A stretch of 11,409 bases of DNA, taken from NCBI GenBank assembly GCA_003648575.1, contig QMPN01000080.1, positions 1 to 11,409 of the forward strand. Direction: 5' to 3'. This DNA comes from Bacteroidota bacterium (GTDB taxonomy: Bacteria; Bacteroidota; Bacteroidia; Bacteroidales; B18-G4). Of this stretch, positions 1 to 7,980 are shown piece by piece. A model generated the notes under the pieces. It was not told the DNA's origin. It did no database searches and saw only the letters and a list, made by a program, of their open reading frames with translations. Within the stretch, counting starts at the first letter, position 1. Each line of letters starts with the position of its first letter. Made by a program: the position numbers and the translations under genes.

Positions 1-705
1 ATGGGACTCATCACATCCCTTCACCTCCTGGGGCGCGAATCAGCACTTCACATATATGCTTATCATCAGCTGGAGCAGATCATACAAATGCATTTACATG
101 CCTCGAAAACAGTTTTAAGGTACCCATTACATTTTCATGCTATCGATCCCGACAGGAATGAAGTAATCATGGAGAATAAAACCGTTAGTGTGAGCTCCAT
201 TCCCATGAAACATAATTTCCCTACCTGCGGTTTTCTTATCCGTGAGCATCAGGGTAAGCCCAATATTCGCAAGGATTTTCTCGAAGGGAAGTCACTGGAT
301 GTAAGTGATTATGGACGGATCAAGCGTGGTGAAGATTACATCGATTCTGCGGGTAAGGTGTATCCAAATGCCGATATTACACTTCCTCCCGCTCCTCCGC
401 GCTCCTATGCCTATTGCACCGATACTGCCTATGATGAGGGTATCATTCCCATCATTGAAAATATTGATCTTCTCTATCATGAAGCTACCTTTATGGAAGA
501 CCGAAAAGCAGACGCCGAGGCGAAGTTCCATTCAACCGCAATGCAGGCTGCCAGCATCGCCAGGAAGGCCCATGCCGGTCAATTGATCATTGGCCATTTT
601 TCAGCCAGGTACAAAGAAATGGATAAAATGCTTGATGAAGCAAGGGAAATATTCGCGAATACGGTACTTGCAGAAGATGGGCTATCCATCGATATTCATA
701 ATTAA
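1..705 (+). CDS. rnz: Ribonuclease Z (tRNase Z), 5'-truncated by window edge
   Basis: This is the metallo-beta-lactamase-fold endonuclease that removes the 3' trailer of tRNA precursors in the cytoplasm. The visible 234 residues hold the C-terminal signature: YCTDTAYDE (motif with the metal-bridging Asp, about residues 138-146), HEATF (159-163), HSTAMQAA (177-184) and GHFSARY (198-204), which supplies the last metal-binding His. The N-terminal HxHxDH metal motif is absent. The family is about 300 residues long, and GLITSLHLLGR normally follows that motif at about residue 70. I therefore read the ATG at position 1 as an internal Met, with the true start lying to the left of the window. The gene ends in TAA, 11 bp before the stop of the convergent dehydrogenase gene, and no terminator hairpin is evident in that gap. 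Identity is secure; only the start is missing. Confidence 0.94.
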   Translation: MGLITSLHLLGRESALHIYAYHQLEQIIQMHLHASKTVLRYPLHFHAIDPDRNEVIMENKTVSVSSIPMKHNFPTCGFLIREHQGKPNIRKDFLEGKSLDVSDYGRIKRGEDYIDSAGKVYPNADITLPPAPPRSYAYCTDTAYDEGIIPIIENIDLLYHEATFMEDRKADAEAKFHSTAMQAASIARKAHAGQLIIGHFSARYKEMDKMLDEAREIFANTVLAEDGLSIDIHN

Positions 706-716
706 TGATTTTTGTG

Positions 717-3647
717 CTATTTCAATGCCTCAAAAAGAATCTCCACGGGGTGATATGCCTTCCTCCCTGTTCCATCTTTGATCTGATGCCGGCAACTGGT
801 ACCGGGGGCTGCAACGATCACATCCTTGTCAGCCTTCCTCACGGCAGGCAAGAGGACCATTTCACCAACTTTCATCGATAAGTCATAGTGCTCCTTCTCA
901 TACCCGAAAGCGCCTGCCATACCGCAGCAACCGGATTTGATCTCCTCTACTGAATAATTTTTGGGAATTTGAAGCATGCTGATGGTGGGTTCTACTGAGG
1001 AAAGGGCTTTCTGGTAGCAATGCCCGTGCAGGATGATCTTGCCTTTGTTGTCGCTGAATGAATCACTGCTGATATTTCCTTTCTGGTATTCTGCAGCAAG
1101 GAATTCATCTATCGTGAAACAATGCCCGGCCAATTCAAGGGCACTTTCTTTTAAATTTCCCCTTAGCAGTTCCGGGTACTCATCCCTGAAGGTCAGGATG
1201 CCGGAAGGCTCTATACCGATCAATGGATGCTCTTCGGTGATCAGCTGCGACAGCATACTGACATTTTGTTTTGCCAGTCGGGCCGCTTTTTTTACCAGTC
1301 CTTTCGACAAAAATGTCCTTCCGCTGAATTTATGTTCAGGTATGCATACTTCATACCCAAGTTCATGAAGCAGCTTGATGGCTTTAATGCCAATCTCGGT
1401 GTCATTATAATTTGTAAACTCGTCAGCAAATAAGAAAACTTTCCTTGCACCTTTCGCTTTTATTTCTGCCCCATTTTTCTTAGCCCATTTTCTCAGGGTA
1501 GTGCGATAAAGCAGAGGAATACTCCTTTCGGGCGCAAACCCCAGCATTTTCTTCATTATTCCCGACAGGGCTTTGTTTCGTATTGCTGCATTATATATTC
1601 CGGGCATGCTGCTCCCCAGCTTGTTCAGGTGGCCAATATAGGCGATGGCCCGCGTTCTGAACGGGATGCCGTGGGCATCGTAATAGTGCTGAAGGAATTC
1701 GGCCTTATATTTAGTGATGTCTACATTGGAAGGACATTCAGATTTGCAGGCCTTACATGAGAGACATAGGTCCATAACCTCATAGATCTCGCTGTGGTCG
1801 AAAGGGTTTTTCTTTTCTGAACGTGTTAAAAATTCCCTGAGTATGTTGGCTCTGGCACGGGTTGAATTATTTTCGTCGCGTGTCGCCATGTAGCTTGGGC
1901 ACATGGTTCCGCCAATGATCTCGGATTTTCTGCAGTCGCCGGAACCATTGCACTTCTCTGTTGCCCTCAGAAGGCCCTGGTCTGCCGAAAAATCAAATGT
2001 GGTTTCAATCTCTTTCGTTTCCTTTCCGGGAATGTAACGGAGACAGGTATTCATAAGTGGGGTATCGACAATCTTCTCAGGATTGAAGATGCCCTCAGGG
2101 TCCCAGCATTGTTTGATCTCCTTCAGAATACCATAATTGCGGCTTCCAATCATATCTTGTATGAAGGCCCCACGCAATCTGCCATCTCCATGCTCACCGC
2201 TGAGTGAGCCTTTGTATTTCTTTACCAGTGCGGCTGTTTCCTTGCCAATTATCCTGAAGAGCTCAACATCTTTTTTGTCTTTCAGGTTCAGGACAGGCCG
2301 TAGGTGCAACTCACCGGTACCAATATGGGCATGGTAAACACACTCCAACTGGTACTTTTCGAGTATCCTTCCGAAATCTTCCATATAGGCAGGCAGGTCC
2401 TTCGGTTTCACAGCGGTATCTTCAATCACCGCCACGGGCTTGGCATCACCGGCCATGTTCGACAGTACGCCCAGGCCGGCTTTTCTCAGGGCCCATACCC
2501 TGGGTATGTCTGTACCGAAGACTAGCGGAAAGTGGTAACCATATCCGGATTCGCGCATTTCTTTTTCCAGGGAGGATGTTAATTCAAGAATCTCATCCCT
2601 GCTATCACGGGCAAACTCAACAATGAGCAAGGCACCCGGATCGCCTTCCAGAAAAAAACGGTTTTTGCTTTGTGTTATATTTCCTTTGGTGAGTTCCAGG
2701 GTCTTATCATCCATCAGTTCTACTGCCCCCGGAGCATATTTCAATGCGATCAGGTTCCCGTGGAAGGCATCCTCCAAGCTCTCACAATGGATGCATACCA
2801 GTACTTTTTCTTTTGGCGGCAGGGGTATCAGTCCAAGGGTTATCTCAGTGATAAATGCCAGGGTCCCTTCCGATCCGGCAATAAGTTTCGAGAAGTTAAA
2901 AGGCTCCTTTCCCTGAGAGAAAGGACCGGTTTCCAACAGGAGGTCGATAGCATACCCGGTATTCCTCCTTTTAATTTCCGGATCGGGATATTCAGCCCTG
3001 ATAGAAGCCTGGTTCTCCGGGTCTGATAGTATGCCCTCTATATTTCTATAAATATTGCCTTCAAGACTTTCTGCCTCACATTTTTTTCTGAACGTATCCC
3101 TGTCGATGGCAGTGAACTCAGCTTCTGAACCATCGCTGAGTAAAGCTTTAACAGAGATAGTATGGTCACGTGTACTTCCATAGATCAATGAATGCGCCCC
3201 GCAGGCGTTGTTTCCGACCATCCCGCCCATCATACAGCGGTTTGAAGTGGAGGTTTCCGGGCCAAAGAAAAGGCCGCTGCTTTCAAGTACTTTGTTCAAC
3301 TCATCCAGGACAACTCCCGGTTCTACCCTGACCCACTTTTCTTCAGCATTGATCTCCAGGATATCAGTCATGTACTTTGATACATCGGCTATAATACCCT
3401 GACCAACTACCTGTCCGGCGAGTGATGTTCCGGCAGTTCTGGGGATGATAGAAAGCTTATATTTTCGTGCAAAAAGGATGAGTTCCCTGATATCCCGGCT
3501 GTGCTTGGGCCGTGTAACCAGCATTGGCTCTTCCCGGTAAGCGGATGCATCAGTTGCATACTGAAGCCGGCTGGAAAGATCCTGATATATATCCCCTTCG
3601 AACTTCAGTTCAAGTTCATGGAGTATTTCAGCGGGGATATGATCCAT
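717..3647 (-). CDS. YdiJ-like FAD-linked oxidase with Fe-S and CCG domains (D-2-hydroxyacid dehydrogenase family)
   Basis: This is a 976-residue fused flavin/iron-sulfur dehydrogenase that resembles GlcD plus GlcF in one chain. It probably oxidises a D-2-hydroxyacid (D-lactate or D-2-hydroxyglutarate type) and passes electrons on through Fe-S clusters. Numbered from the ATG at 3647, an FAD-binding PCMH domain (about 42-218) contains PRTAGTSLAGQ (69-79) and NNACGAHS. The FAD-oxidase C domain (about 270-531) contains HIGTGELHLRP and SGEHGDGRLRG. The Fe-S region has C566, C572 and C583-P, then CLSCKACKSECP (C628, C631, C634, C638). A C-terminal cysteine-rich domain has GHCYQKA and GCCGMAGAFGY (CC at 907-908). 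The first CCG half has lost its cysteines. A TTG at 3659 would add four residues; I prefer the ATG, which has an A-rich, SD-less leader and sits 17 bp after lplA. The two genes look co-transcribed. The exact substrate cannot be read from sequence. Confidence 0.92.
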   Translation of the reverse strand: MDHIPAEILHELELKFEGDIYQDLSSRLQYATDASAYREEPMLVTRPKHSRDIRELILFARKYKLSIIPRTAGTSLAGQVVGQGIIADVSKYMTDILEINAEEKWVRVEPGVVLDELNKVLESSGLFFGPETSTSNRCMMGGMVGNNACGAHSLIYGSTRDHTISVKALLSDGSEAEFTAIDRDTFRKKCEAESLEGNIYRNIEGILSDPENQASIRAEYPDPEIKRRNTGYAIDLLLETGPFSQGKEPFNFSKLIAGSEGTLAFITEITLGLIPLPPKEKVLVCIHCESLEDAFHGNLIALKYAPGAVELMDDKTLELTKGNITQSKNRFFLEGDPGALLIVEFARDSRDEILELTSSLEKEMRESGYGYHFPLVFGTDIPRVWALRKAGLGVLSNMAGDAKPVAVIEDTAVKPKDLPAYMEDFGRILEKYQLECVYHAHIGTGELHLRPVLNLKDKKDVELFRIIGKETAALVKKYKGSLSGEHGDGRLRGAFIQDMIGSRNYGILKEIKQCWDPEGIFNPEKIVDTPLMNTCLRYIPGKETKEIETTFDFSADQGLLRATEKCNGSGDCRKSEIIGGTMCPSYMATRDENNSTRARANILREFLTRSEKKNPFDHSEIYEVMDLCLSCKACKSECPSNVDITKYKAEFLQHYYDAHGIPFRTRAIAYIGHLNKLGSSMPGIYNAAIRNKALSGIMKKMLGFAPERSIPLLYRTTLRKWAKKNGAEIKAKGARKVFLFADEFTNYNDTEIGIKAIKLLHELGYEVCIPEHKFSGRTFLSKGLVKKAARLAKQNVSMLSQLITEEHPLIGIEPSGILTFRDEYPELLRGNLKESALELAGHCFTIDEFLAAEYQKGNISSDSFSDNKGKIILHGHCYQKALSSVEPTISMLQIPKNYSVEEIKSGCCGMAGAFGYEKEHYDLSMKVGEMVLLPAVRKADKDVIVAAPGTSCRHQIKDGTGRKAYHPVEILFEALK

Positions 3648-3664
3648 TTGTTTTTTCAAGACGT

Positions 3665-4636
3665 TTAAAACAATGCAGTTAAAAAAGCTTCCGGTGATAT
3701 GTTTTTTGTAATAGATGCAAAGTTAAATTTATTCAGCACATCCAGTACAGGGCCGGGATGGTGCATGATGCCAATAAGCCTGGCAGATATTTCATCCATT
3801 TCTTCACCATCGATACTGACCTGCAGAGATGATAGAATTCCTTTTTCTGTTTTGAGTGATACTTTTACTGCCTGGTCTCCAATCCACATGTTACGGTTAA
3901 GGACATATTTAGGAGAATAGCCAAAATTCCATTCGAGGCCTGAATACTTTTCATCGACCAATTTCTGTATGGCTGCCCTGTCTTTTTCAGTGAAGCTATA
4001 TGAGCTTACGTCCCGGAAATCAAGCATGACCTGTTTGATCAATGCATTCCTGAGATCCTCCATGCTGAAGTCTCCTGCCAGGTGCCTGGCCAGGTTCGTG
4101 GTTTTGCTGTCGACGGAGCGGACCGATTTATCATCATAAGCTGTATGTGCCGGCCTGATACAATTTCTGAGCATTTCAGGATCAGTATTAAATAGCAAGG
4201 TGCCATGATGCAATACCCTGTTTCTGAATACATGCTCTGCATTGCCTGAAAATTTCTTTCCTGCCGTGAATAGGCTGCTTTTCCCTTCCAGGACAGCCTT
4301 AACGGACAGCCTTTCTAGTGTACGGATTACAGTCCCTGCATATTTCAGGTAATCAACCAATTTACCCTGCTCACCATTCACTACCAGGCTGTAATTCAGG
4401 TTCCCCTCATCATGATATACAGTGCCTCCTCCGGATATTCGTCTTACCACCGGGATATGGTTTTTAAACGTATACATGATATCAGTCTCCGCAACAGCAT
4501 TCTGGTGTTTGCCGATGATCACAGAAGGACTGTTTACCCAGAGCATGAATACATCCTGATGGAAGACTTTCAGAACATATTCTTCTGCCGCGATATTGAA
4601 GTAAGGATCGTTTTCTGTTCTGTTAATCAGAATCAT
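3665..4636 (-). CDS. lplA: Lipoate-protein ligase A
   Basis: This enzyme activates free lipoate with ATP to lipoyl-AMP and transfers it to a lysine of lipoyl domains (pyruvate and 2-oxoglutarate dehydrogenase E2, GcvH) in the cytosol. At 323 residues it matches the two-domain LplA length. It shows the N-terminal NRTENDPYFNIAAEEY, WVNSPSVIIGKHQN, the lipoate-binding RRISGGGTVYHDEGNLNYS (65-83), and KKFSGNA around residue 128, where K128 aligns with the catalytic lysine of the family. HHGTLLF follows at 143-149. The remaining 120 or so residues fit the LplA accessory C-terminal domain (EWNFGYSPKY, then a weakly conserved tail). The start is ATG with no Shine-Dalgarno sequence. It is the first gene of a minus-strand pair, with the YdiJ-like dehydrogenase beginning 17 bp after its TAA. 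It is divergent from the lipoprotein gene, and no convincing TAnnTTTG was found on its own side. Confidence 0.95.
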   Translation of the reverse strand: MILINRTENDPYFNIAAEEYVLKVFHQDVFMLWVNSPSVIIGKHQNAVAETDIMYTFKNHIPVVRRISGGGTVYHDEGNLNYSLVVNGEQGKLVDYLKYAGTVIRTLERLSVKAVLEGKSSLFTAGKKFSGNAEHVFRNRVLHHGTLLFNTDPEMLRNCIRPAHTAYDDKSVRSVDSKTTNLARHLAGDFSMEDLRNALIKQVMLDFRDVSSYSFTEKDRAAIQKLVDEKYSGLEWNFGYSPKYVLNRNMWIGDQAVKVSLKTEKGILSSLQVSIDGEEMDEISARLIGIMHHPGPVLDVLNKFNFASITKNISPEAFLTALF

Positions 4637-4641
4637 GCAGA

Positions 4642-4675
4642 TTTGCTTTTATAAGAGCGGAAATAACTATCTTTG
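4642..4675 (+). promoter_or_regulatory. Bacteroidota-type promoter for the lipoprotein gene
   Basis: TTTG at 4642-4645 is followed after 22 bp by TATCTTTG at 4668-4675, an exact match to the Bacteroidota -7 consensus TAnnTTTG with a spacer inside the usual range. Transcription would start near 4682. That makes the ATG at 4707 (about 25 nt of leader) a better start than the ATG at 4683, which would be leaderless. Confidence 0.6.
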
Positions 4676-4706
4676 AGTTGCAATGATTTTTAAAAAAGTA
4701 AAGATA

Positions 4707-5309
4707 ATGAATACTTCTGCATTGAGGCTAATTGTCATTAGCATCATCGGCCTGATTATGGTATCCTGTTCGGTTATGAAGCAGGCCAACGAAATGAAGA
4801 CTTTCGCCAAATGCGAATTTCGTCTTAAAAACATTGAAGACCTGACCCTTGCCGGTGTTGACATCAGCGGTGTTGATCAGTTCAGCGACCTGAGCTTTCC
4901 AGAGGCAAGCAGCATCTCCATGGAGGCAATGAAGGGAGATCTTCCTCTATATTTTGTTTTGAATGTTGAAGTGAGAAACCCGAATGCAGAGAAAGCCTCC
5001 ATGAATCGTTTTCTCTGGGACCTTTTCATCGACGATATTCTCATTACCAAGGGGAAGGTGATAGAAGATATTAAAGTTCCCCCGGATGGAGGGATAGCTG
5101 TACTGCCTATTGCAATCAAAGTAGATCTTTTTGATGCCCTTACCGGCGAGTCAGCGGATGCCGTCCTGAATTTTGCTATGAACCTCTCCGGACAGGGTGG
5201 CGCTCCCAGCAGGGTGAAGCTCAGGGCAAAACCTACCATCTATGTGGCCATGACACAGGTCAAGTATCCCGGATTTTTTAACATTGAAGAGGAATTTGTG
5301 TCGGAGTAG
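4707..5309 (+). CDS. LEA type 2 (WHy domain)-like lipoprotein
   Basis: This is a 200-residue predicted lipoprotein of unknown function. From the ATG at 4707 it begins with a short positive n-region and a hydrophobic core, ending in a lipobox-like MVSC with the lipidated Cys at residue 21, followed by SVMKQ. Starting at the in-frame ATG at 4683 would add MIFKKVKI in front of the signal peptide; the promoter position argues against that. The mature part has the features of LEA_2/WHy folds: LYFVLNVEVRNPNAEKASMN (the NPN turn), a LFIDDILITKG strand pair, then IKVPPDGGIAVLPIAIKVDL. The family is an immunoglobulin-like beta sandwich, usually found in secreted or envelope proteins. The protein probably sits in a membrane facing the periplasm. 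It precedes cca by 65 bp on the same strand, with a separate -7 element in between, so any functional link to the tRNA genes is weak. Confidence 0.8.
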   Translation: MNTSALRLIVISIIGLIMVSCSVMKQANEMKTFAKCEFRLKNIEDLTLAGVDISGVDQFSDLSFPEASSISMEAMKGDLPLYFVLNVEVRNPNAEKASMNRFLWDLFIDDILITKGKVIEDIKVPPDGGIAVLPIAIKVDLFDALTGESADAVLNFAMNLSGQGGAPSRVKLRAKPTIYVAMTQVKYPGFFNIEEEFVSE

Positions 5310-5318
5310 AAGTTTTTG

Positions 5319-5348
5319 ATACTCGATACTTGAGACTCGAAATACCCG
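5319..5348. repeat. Degenerate heptad repeat between lipoprotein gene and cca
   Basis: Three consecutive 7-bp units, ATACTCG (5319-5325), ATACTTG (5326-5332) and AGACTCG (5333-5339), are followed by a drifted unit ending ATACCCG. The tract begins 10 nt after the TAG stop of the lipoprotein gene. It is one of several 7/8-bp-period tracts in the intergenic spaces of this window. Confidence 0.6.
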
Positions 5349-5359
5349 ATATATTTTCT

Positions 5360-5367
5360 TAATTTTG
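5360..5367 (+). promoter_or_regulatory. TAnnTTTG -7 element directly upstream of cca
   Basis: TAATTTTG matches TAnnTTTG exactly and ends 7 nt before the cca ATG at 5375. A start site about 7 nt downstream of this element would make the cca message nearly leaderless. An alternative is TATATTTT at 5350-5357 (last base off consensus), with TTG at 5330-5332 spaced by 17 bp. No -33 element lies at a good distance from TAATTTTG itself. Confidence 0.45.
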
Positions 5368-5374
5368 CTTTTGA

Positions 5375-6808
5375 ATGGAGAATCTCAGGTCATTTCTGGA
5401 TAAAGACATTTTTAATGTTATAAGCATTTCAGCTGAAGAACTGGGTGTTGATGCTTACGTGATAGGCGGATATGTGCGTGACCGGATCATGAATCGCGAA
5501 ACCGGCGATATCGATGTTGTGGCAATTGGAAGCGGTATGGATCTGGCCGCCAAGGTTGCCGAGAAGATAGGCGGGCAAACAAAGGTGAACTATTTTAAGA
5601 ATTACGGGACTGCTATGCTCAGGTATAAAGATAAGCAGTTGTGGATCATTGAGTTTGTTGGTGCAAGGAAGGAATCCTATATGCGTGATTCCCGAAAACC
5701 CATGGTTGAAGATGGTACCCTGGAAGATGATCAGAACCGCAGGGATTTTACGATCAATGCCATGGCAATCAGTCTGCAGAAAGATAGCTATGGCACACTG
5801 CTGGACCCTTTTGATGGCCTGGCGGATATTGAACGAAAGATTATTCGCACCCCACTCGACCCCAATATTACATATTCTGATGACCCTCTCCGCATGATGC
5901 GTGCCATAAGGTTCGCTACGCAGTTGAGATTTTCGATAGAGGAGGCTTCTTTTGAGGCTATCAGCAGAAACAGGGAAAGGATACTGATCGTTTCGGGAGA
6001 AAGGATTGCTGATGAATTGAATAAGATCATCATGGCCAGAGAGCCTTCCTATGGGTTTAAGCTTCTTGAAGAATGCGGCCTCCTTCATATTATTTTCCCA
6101 CAGTTTGTCGCTTTGAAAGGAGCAGAAACGATGGAGGGAAAAGGCCATAAGGATAATTTCTACCATACCTTGCAGGTGCTCGACAATCTTTCTGAAAATA
6201 CGGACAATCTCTGGCTGCGTTGGGCTGCCATATTACATGATATTGCCAAGCCGGTCACTAAAAGATTTGATAAAGGTACAGGTTGGACCTTTCATTCTCA
6301 CGAATTTGTCGGGGCCAAGATGGTTAAGAAAATCTTCAAACAGTTGAAGCTGCCCATGAATGAAAAGATGCGCTATGTGCAGAAACTTGTTTTGTTGCAT
6401 CTAAGGCCTATTGTGCTTGCTCAGGAAGAGGTTACTGATTCGGCAATCAGGCGCTTGCTATTCGAAGCCGGTGACGATGTTGATGATCTGATGATGCTTT
6501 GCGAAGCGGATATTACCTCTAAAAACTCTAAAAAGGTCAGACGCTATCTGAGCAATTTCAAGCTGGTGCGGAAAAAACTGGTGGAGATAGAGGAGAAGGA
6601 CAGGGTCAGGAATTTTCAGCCACCGATAAGTGGTGAGCTGATCATGGAAACTTTTGGCATAAAGCCCTGCCGGGAAGTAGGAGATATCAAAAACTCCATC
6701 AAAGAAGCCATCCTGGATGGGGTCATCCCGAATGAATATGTCTCAGCCTATAATTATATGCTGGAGAAGGGAAAAGAACTTGGATTATCATCGGTAGACA
6801 ATAAATAG
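5375..6808 (+). CDS. cca: CCA tRNA nucleotidyltransferase with HD domain
   Basis: This is a class II polymerase-beta-superfamily enzyme that builds or repairs the 3'-CCA end of tRNA from CTP and ATP without a nucleic acid template. The 477 residues carry the head motif VIGGYVRD (29-36), the catalytic carboxylates of GDIDVV (D45, D47), [10 protein letters not shown] (122-131), and the neck region with [15 protein letters not shown]. After that comes an HD phosphohydrolase domain with HDIAKP (288-293) and a conserved [15 protein letters not shown] upstream of it. Length and domain order match the HDIG-type CCA enzyme common in Bacteroidota. The start is well placed because family similarity begins almost at residue 1 and no other Met occurs before residue 39. 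There is no Shine-Dalgarno sequence and a -7 element lies only 7 nt upstream. MiaA follows after 22 bp, so the two tRNA genes are probably transcribed together. Confidence 0.96.
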   Translation: MENLRSFLDKDIFNVISISAEELGVDAYVIGGYVRDRIMNRETGDIDVVAIGSGMDLAAKVAEKIGGQTKVNYFKNYGTAMLRYKDKQLWIIEFVGARKESYMRDSRKPMVEDGTLEDDQNRRDFTINAMAISLQKDSYGTLLDPFDGLADIERKIIRTPLDPNITYSDDPLRMMRAIRFATQLRFSIEEASFEAISRNRERILIVSGERIADELNKIIMAREPSYGFKLLEECGLLHIIFPQFVALKGAETMEGKGHKDNFYHTLQVLDNLSENTDNLWLRWAAILHDIAKPVTKRFDKGTGWTFHSHEFVGAKMVKKIFKQLKLPMNEKMRYVQKLVLLHLRPIVLAQEEVTDSAIRRLLFEAGDDVDDLMMLCEADITSKNSKKVRRYLSNFKLVRKKLVEIEEKDRVRNFQPPISGELIMETFGIKPCREVGDIKNSIKEAILDGVIPNEYVSAYNYMLEKGKELGLSSVDNK

Positions 6809-6830
6809 CAGGCACTCGGCAATAAAATAG

Positions 6831-7742
6831 ATGAAGCAAGGTAGCGATAAATGTCTGATTGTGATTACAGGGCCTACGGCTGTTGGGAAAACAATATTTT
6901 CCATTAAACTTGCGCAACATTTTAATACTGAAATACTTTCGGCTGATTCCAGGCAGTTTTACAGAGAGATGCGTATTGGAACCGCTTACCCTGAGCCGGA
7001 AGAACTGGCAGCGGTAAAACACCACTTTCTTGGAAACCTTTCCATAGCAGAAGATTATAATGTAGCCAGGTATGAGACCGAAGCAATGGCCCTGCTCGAT
7101 GAACTTTTTAAGAAGCATCAAGTGCTCATCCTTAGCGGTGGCTCCGGGCTTTATATTGATGCCATCAGCAGGGGAATTGATGACCTTCCAGATCATGATC
7201 CTACGCTAAGGGAGGAGCTCAAAGCAGAACTGGATGAGATAGGACTGGAGGCTTTTGGGGAGAAGTTGAAAGCTCTTGATCCTGAGTACTTTGAAGTGGT
7301 TGATTTGAACAACCCAAACAGGCTGCTTCGGGCCATTGAGGTTTGTATTCAAACCGGGAAGACCTATACATCGCTTCGCAGGAATACAAAAAAAGAAAGA
7401 CCTTTCCGTATTATCAAGATCGGGTTGAACATGGAGCGGGATCTGCTTTTTAAACGGATAGAGGAGCGGGTCGACCGGATGATGAAAAATGCTTTGCTTG
7501 AGGAAGTAAAGTCATTACTGCCTTACCGTGATCATAATGCACTTAATACTGTTGGGTATAAAGAGCTTTTCAGATACCTTGATGAGGAGGTCAGCCTTGA
7601 GCAGGCCGTTGAAAATATTAAAACCAACAGCCGTCGATATGCCAAGCGACAGCTGACCTGGTTTAAACGCGATACGGATATTCACTGGTTCGAAGCCGGG
7701 GATGTGGAATCGGTTTTGAAGTTCCTGGAAAGCATGGATTAG
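6831..7742 (+). CDS. miaA: tRNA dimethylallyltransferase
   Basis: MiaA transfers the dimethylallyl group of DMAPP to N6 of A37 in tRNAs that read codons starting with U, the first step toward ms2i6A. The 303 residues are the normal length. The P-loop-like GPTAVGKT (14-21) is followed by SADSRQFYREMRIGTAYP, with D39 as the expected general base. Further motifs are SGGSGLYIDAI, DLNNPNRLLRAIEV, and the C-terminal LNTVGYKELFRYLDEE and NSRRYAKRQLTWFKRD, which are family signatures contacting the tRNA. The usual GTAKP is GTAYP here, a position that is variable in this phylum. The gene begins 22 bp after cca with no Shine-Dalgarno sequence. It ends in TAG at 7740-7742, where an 8-bp-period repeat starts immediately. 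It converges with the kinase gene. Confidence 0.97.
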   Translation: MKQGSDKCLIVITGPTAVGKTIFSIKLAQHFNTEILSADSRQFYREMRIGTAYPEPEELAAVKHHFLGNLSIAEDYNVARYETEAMALLDELFKKHQVLILSGGSGLYIDAISRGIDDLPDHDPTLREELKAELDEIGLEAFGEKLKALDPEYFEVVDLNNPNRLLRAIEVCIQTGKTYTSLRRNTKKERPFRIIKIGLNMERDLLFKRIEERVDRMMKNALLEEVKSLLPYRDHNALNTVGYKELFRYLDEEVSLEQAVENIKTNSRRYAKRQLTWFKRDTDIHWFEAGDVESVLKFLESMD

Positions 7743-7905
7743 AGTAAGAGAGTACGTGCGGGTGAGAGAATACGGGAGTACGAGAGAATGAGAGGGTGAG
7801 AGGGTGAGAGAATACGAGAATACGAGAGAATGAGAGGGTGAGAGAATACGAGAATACGAGAGAATGAGAGGGTGAGAGAATACGAGAGTACGTGAGTGTG
7901 AGGTA
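7742..7905 (+). repeat. Purine-rich octad repeat with a 34-bp higher-order unit
   Basis: From the last base of the miaA stop codon the sequence reads in 8-bp steps of the type GAGARRRT/ACGAGAAT (for example GAGAGGGT at 7790 and 7798). Four octads plus AT form a 34-bp unit. Two identical tandem copies lie at 7806-7839 and 7840-7873. A diverged copy lies upstream (7762-7795 in an offset phase) and a decayed one downstream to 7905. The strand is almost entirely G/A apart from the TAC and TG steps. Confidence 0.85.
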
Positions 7906-7980
7906 ATCTCGTATTCCCGTACTCCCGTAATCTCGTACTCCCGTATTCCCGTATTCCCGTATTCTCTTATTCGTATTCTC
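7905..7980 (-). repeat. Pyrimidine-rich octad repeat, inverted relative to its left neighbour
   Basis: Eight consecutive 8-bp units of consensus ANTCYCGT run from 7905 to 7968, followed by two shortened units up to 7980. They touch the kinase stop codon (TGA read from 7981-7979). The unit is the reverse complement of the ACGAGAAT octad to the left. The longest perfect pairing is 18 bp, 7768-7785 with 7931-7948. On the minus strand the tract is purine-rich directly after the kinase stop, mirroring what follows miaA. Confidence 0.85.

Noticed and set aside
1..3. ATG at the first base as the true start of ribonuclease Z
   Set aside because: The N-terminal metal-binding HxHxDH motif would be missing and the protein would be about 70 residues short. 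The Met is internal and the gene is cut by the window edge.
706..716. A terminator between ribonuclease Z and the YdiJ-like gene
   Set aside because: The gap is only 11 bp and no GC-rich stem with a T-run was seen in it or in the adjacent gene ends.
5429..6166. A 245-codon open frame antisense to cca
   Set aside because: It lies wholly inside conserved cca sequence on the opposite strand, shows no recognisable motif, and is best explained as a coding shadow.
7762..7905. 34-bp repeats resembling a CRISPR array
   Set aside because: The copies abut directly with no spacers, the unit is itself made of octads, and no cas gene is nearby.
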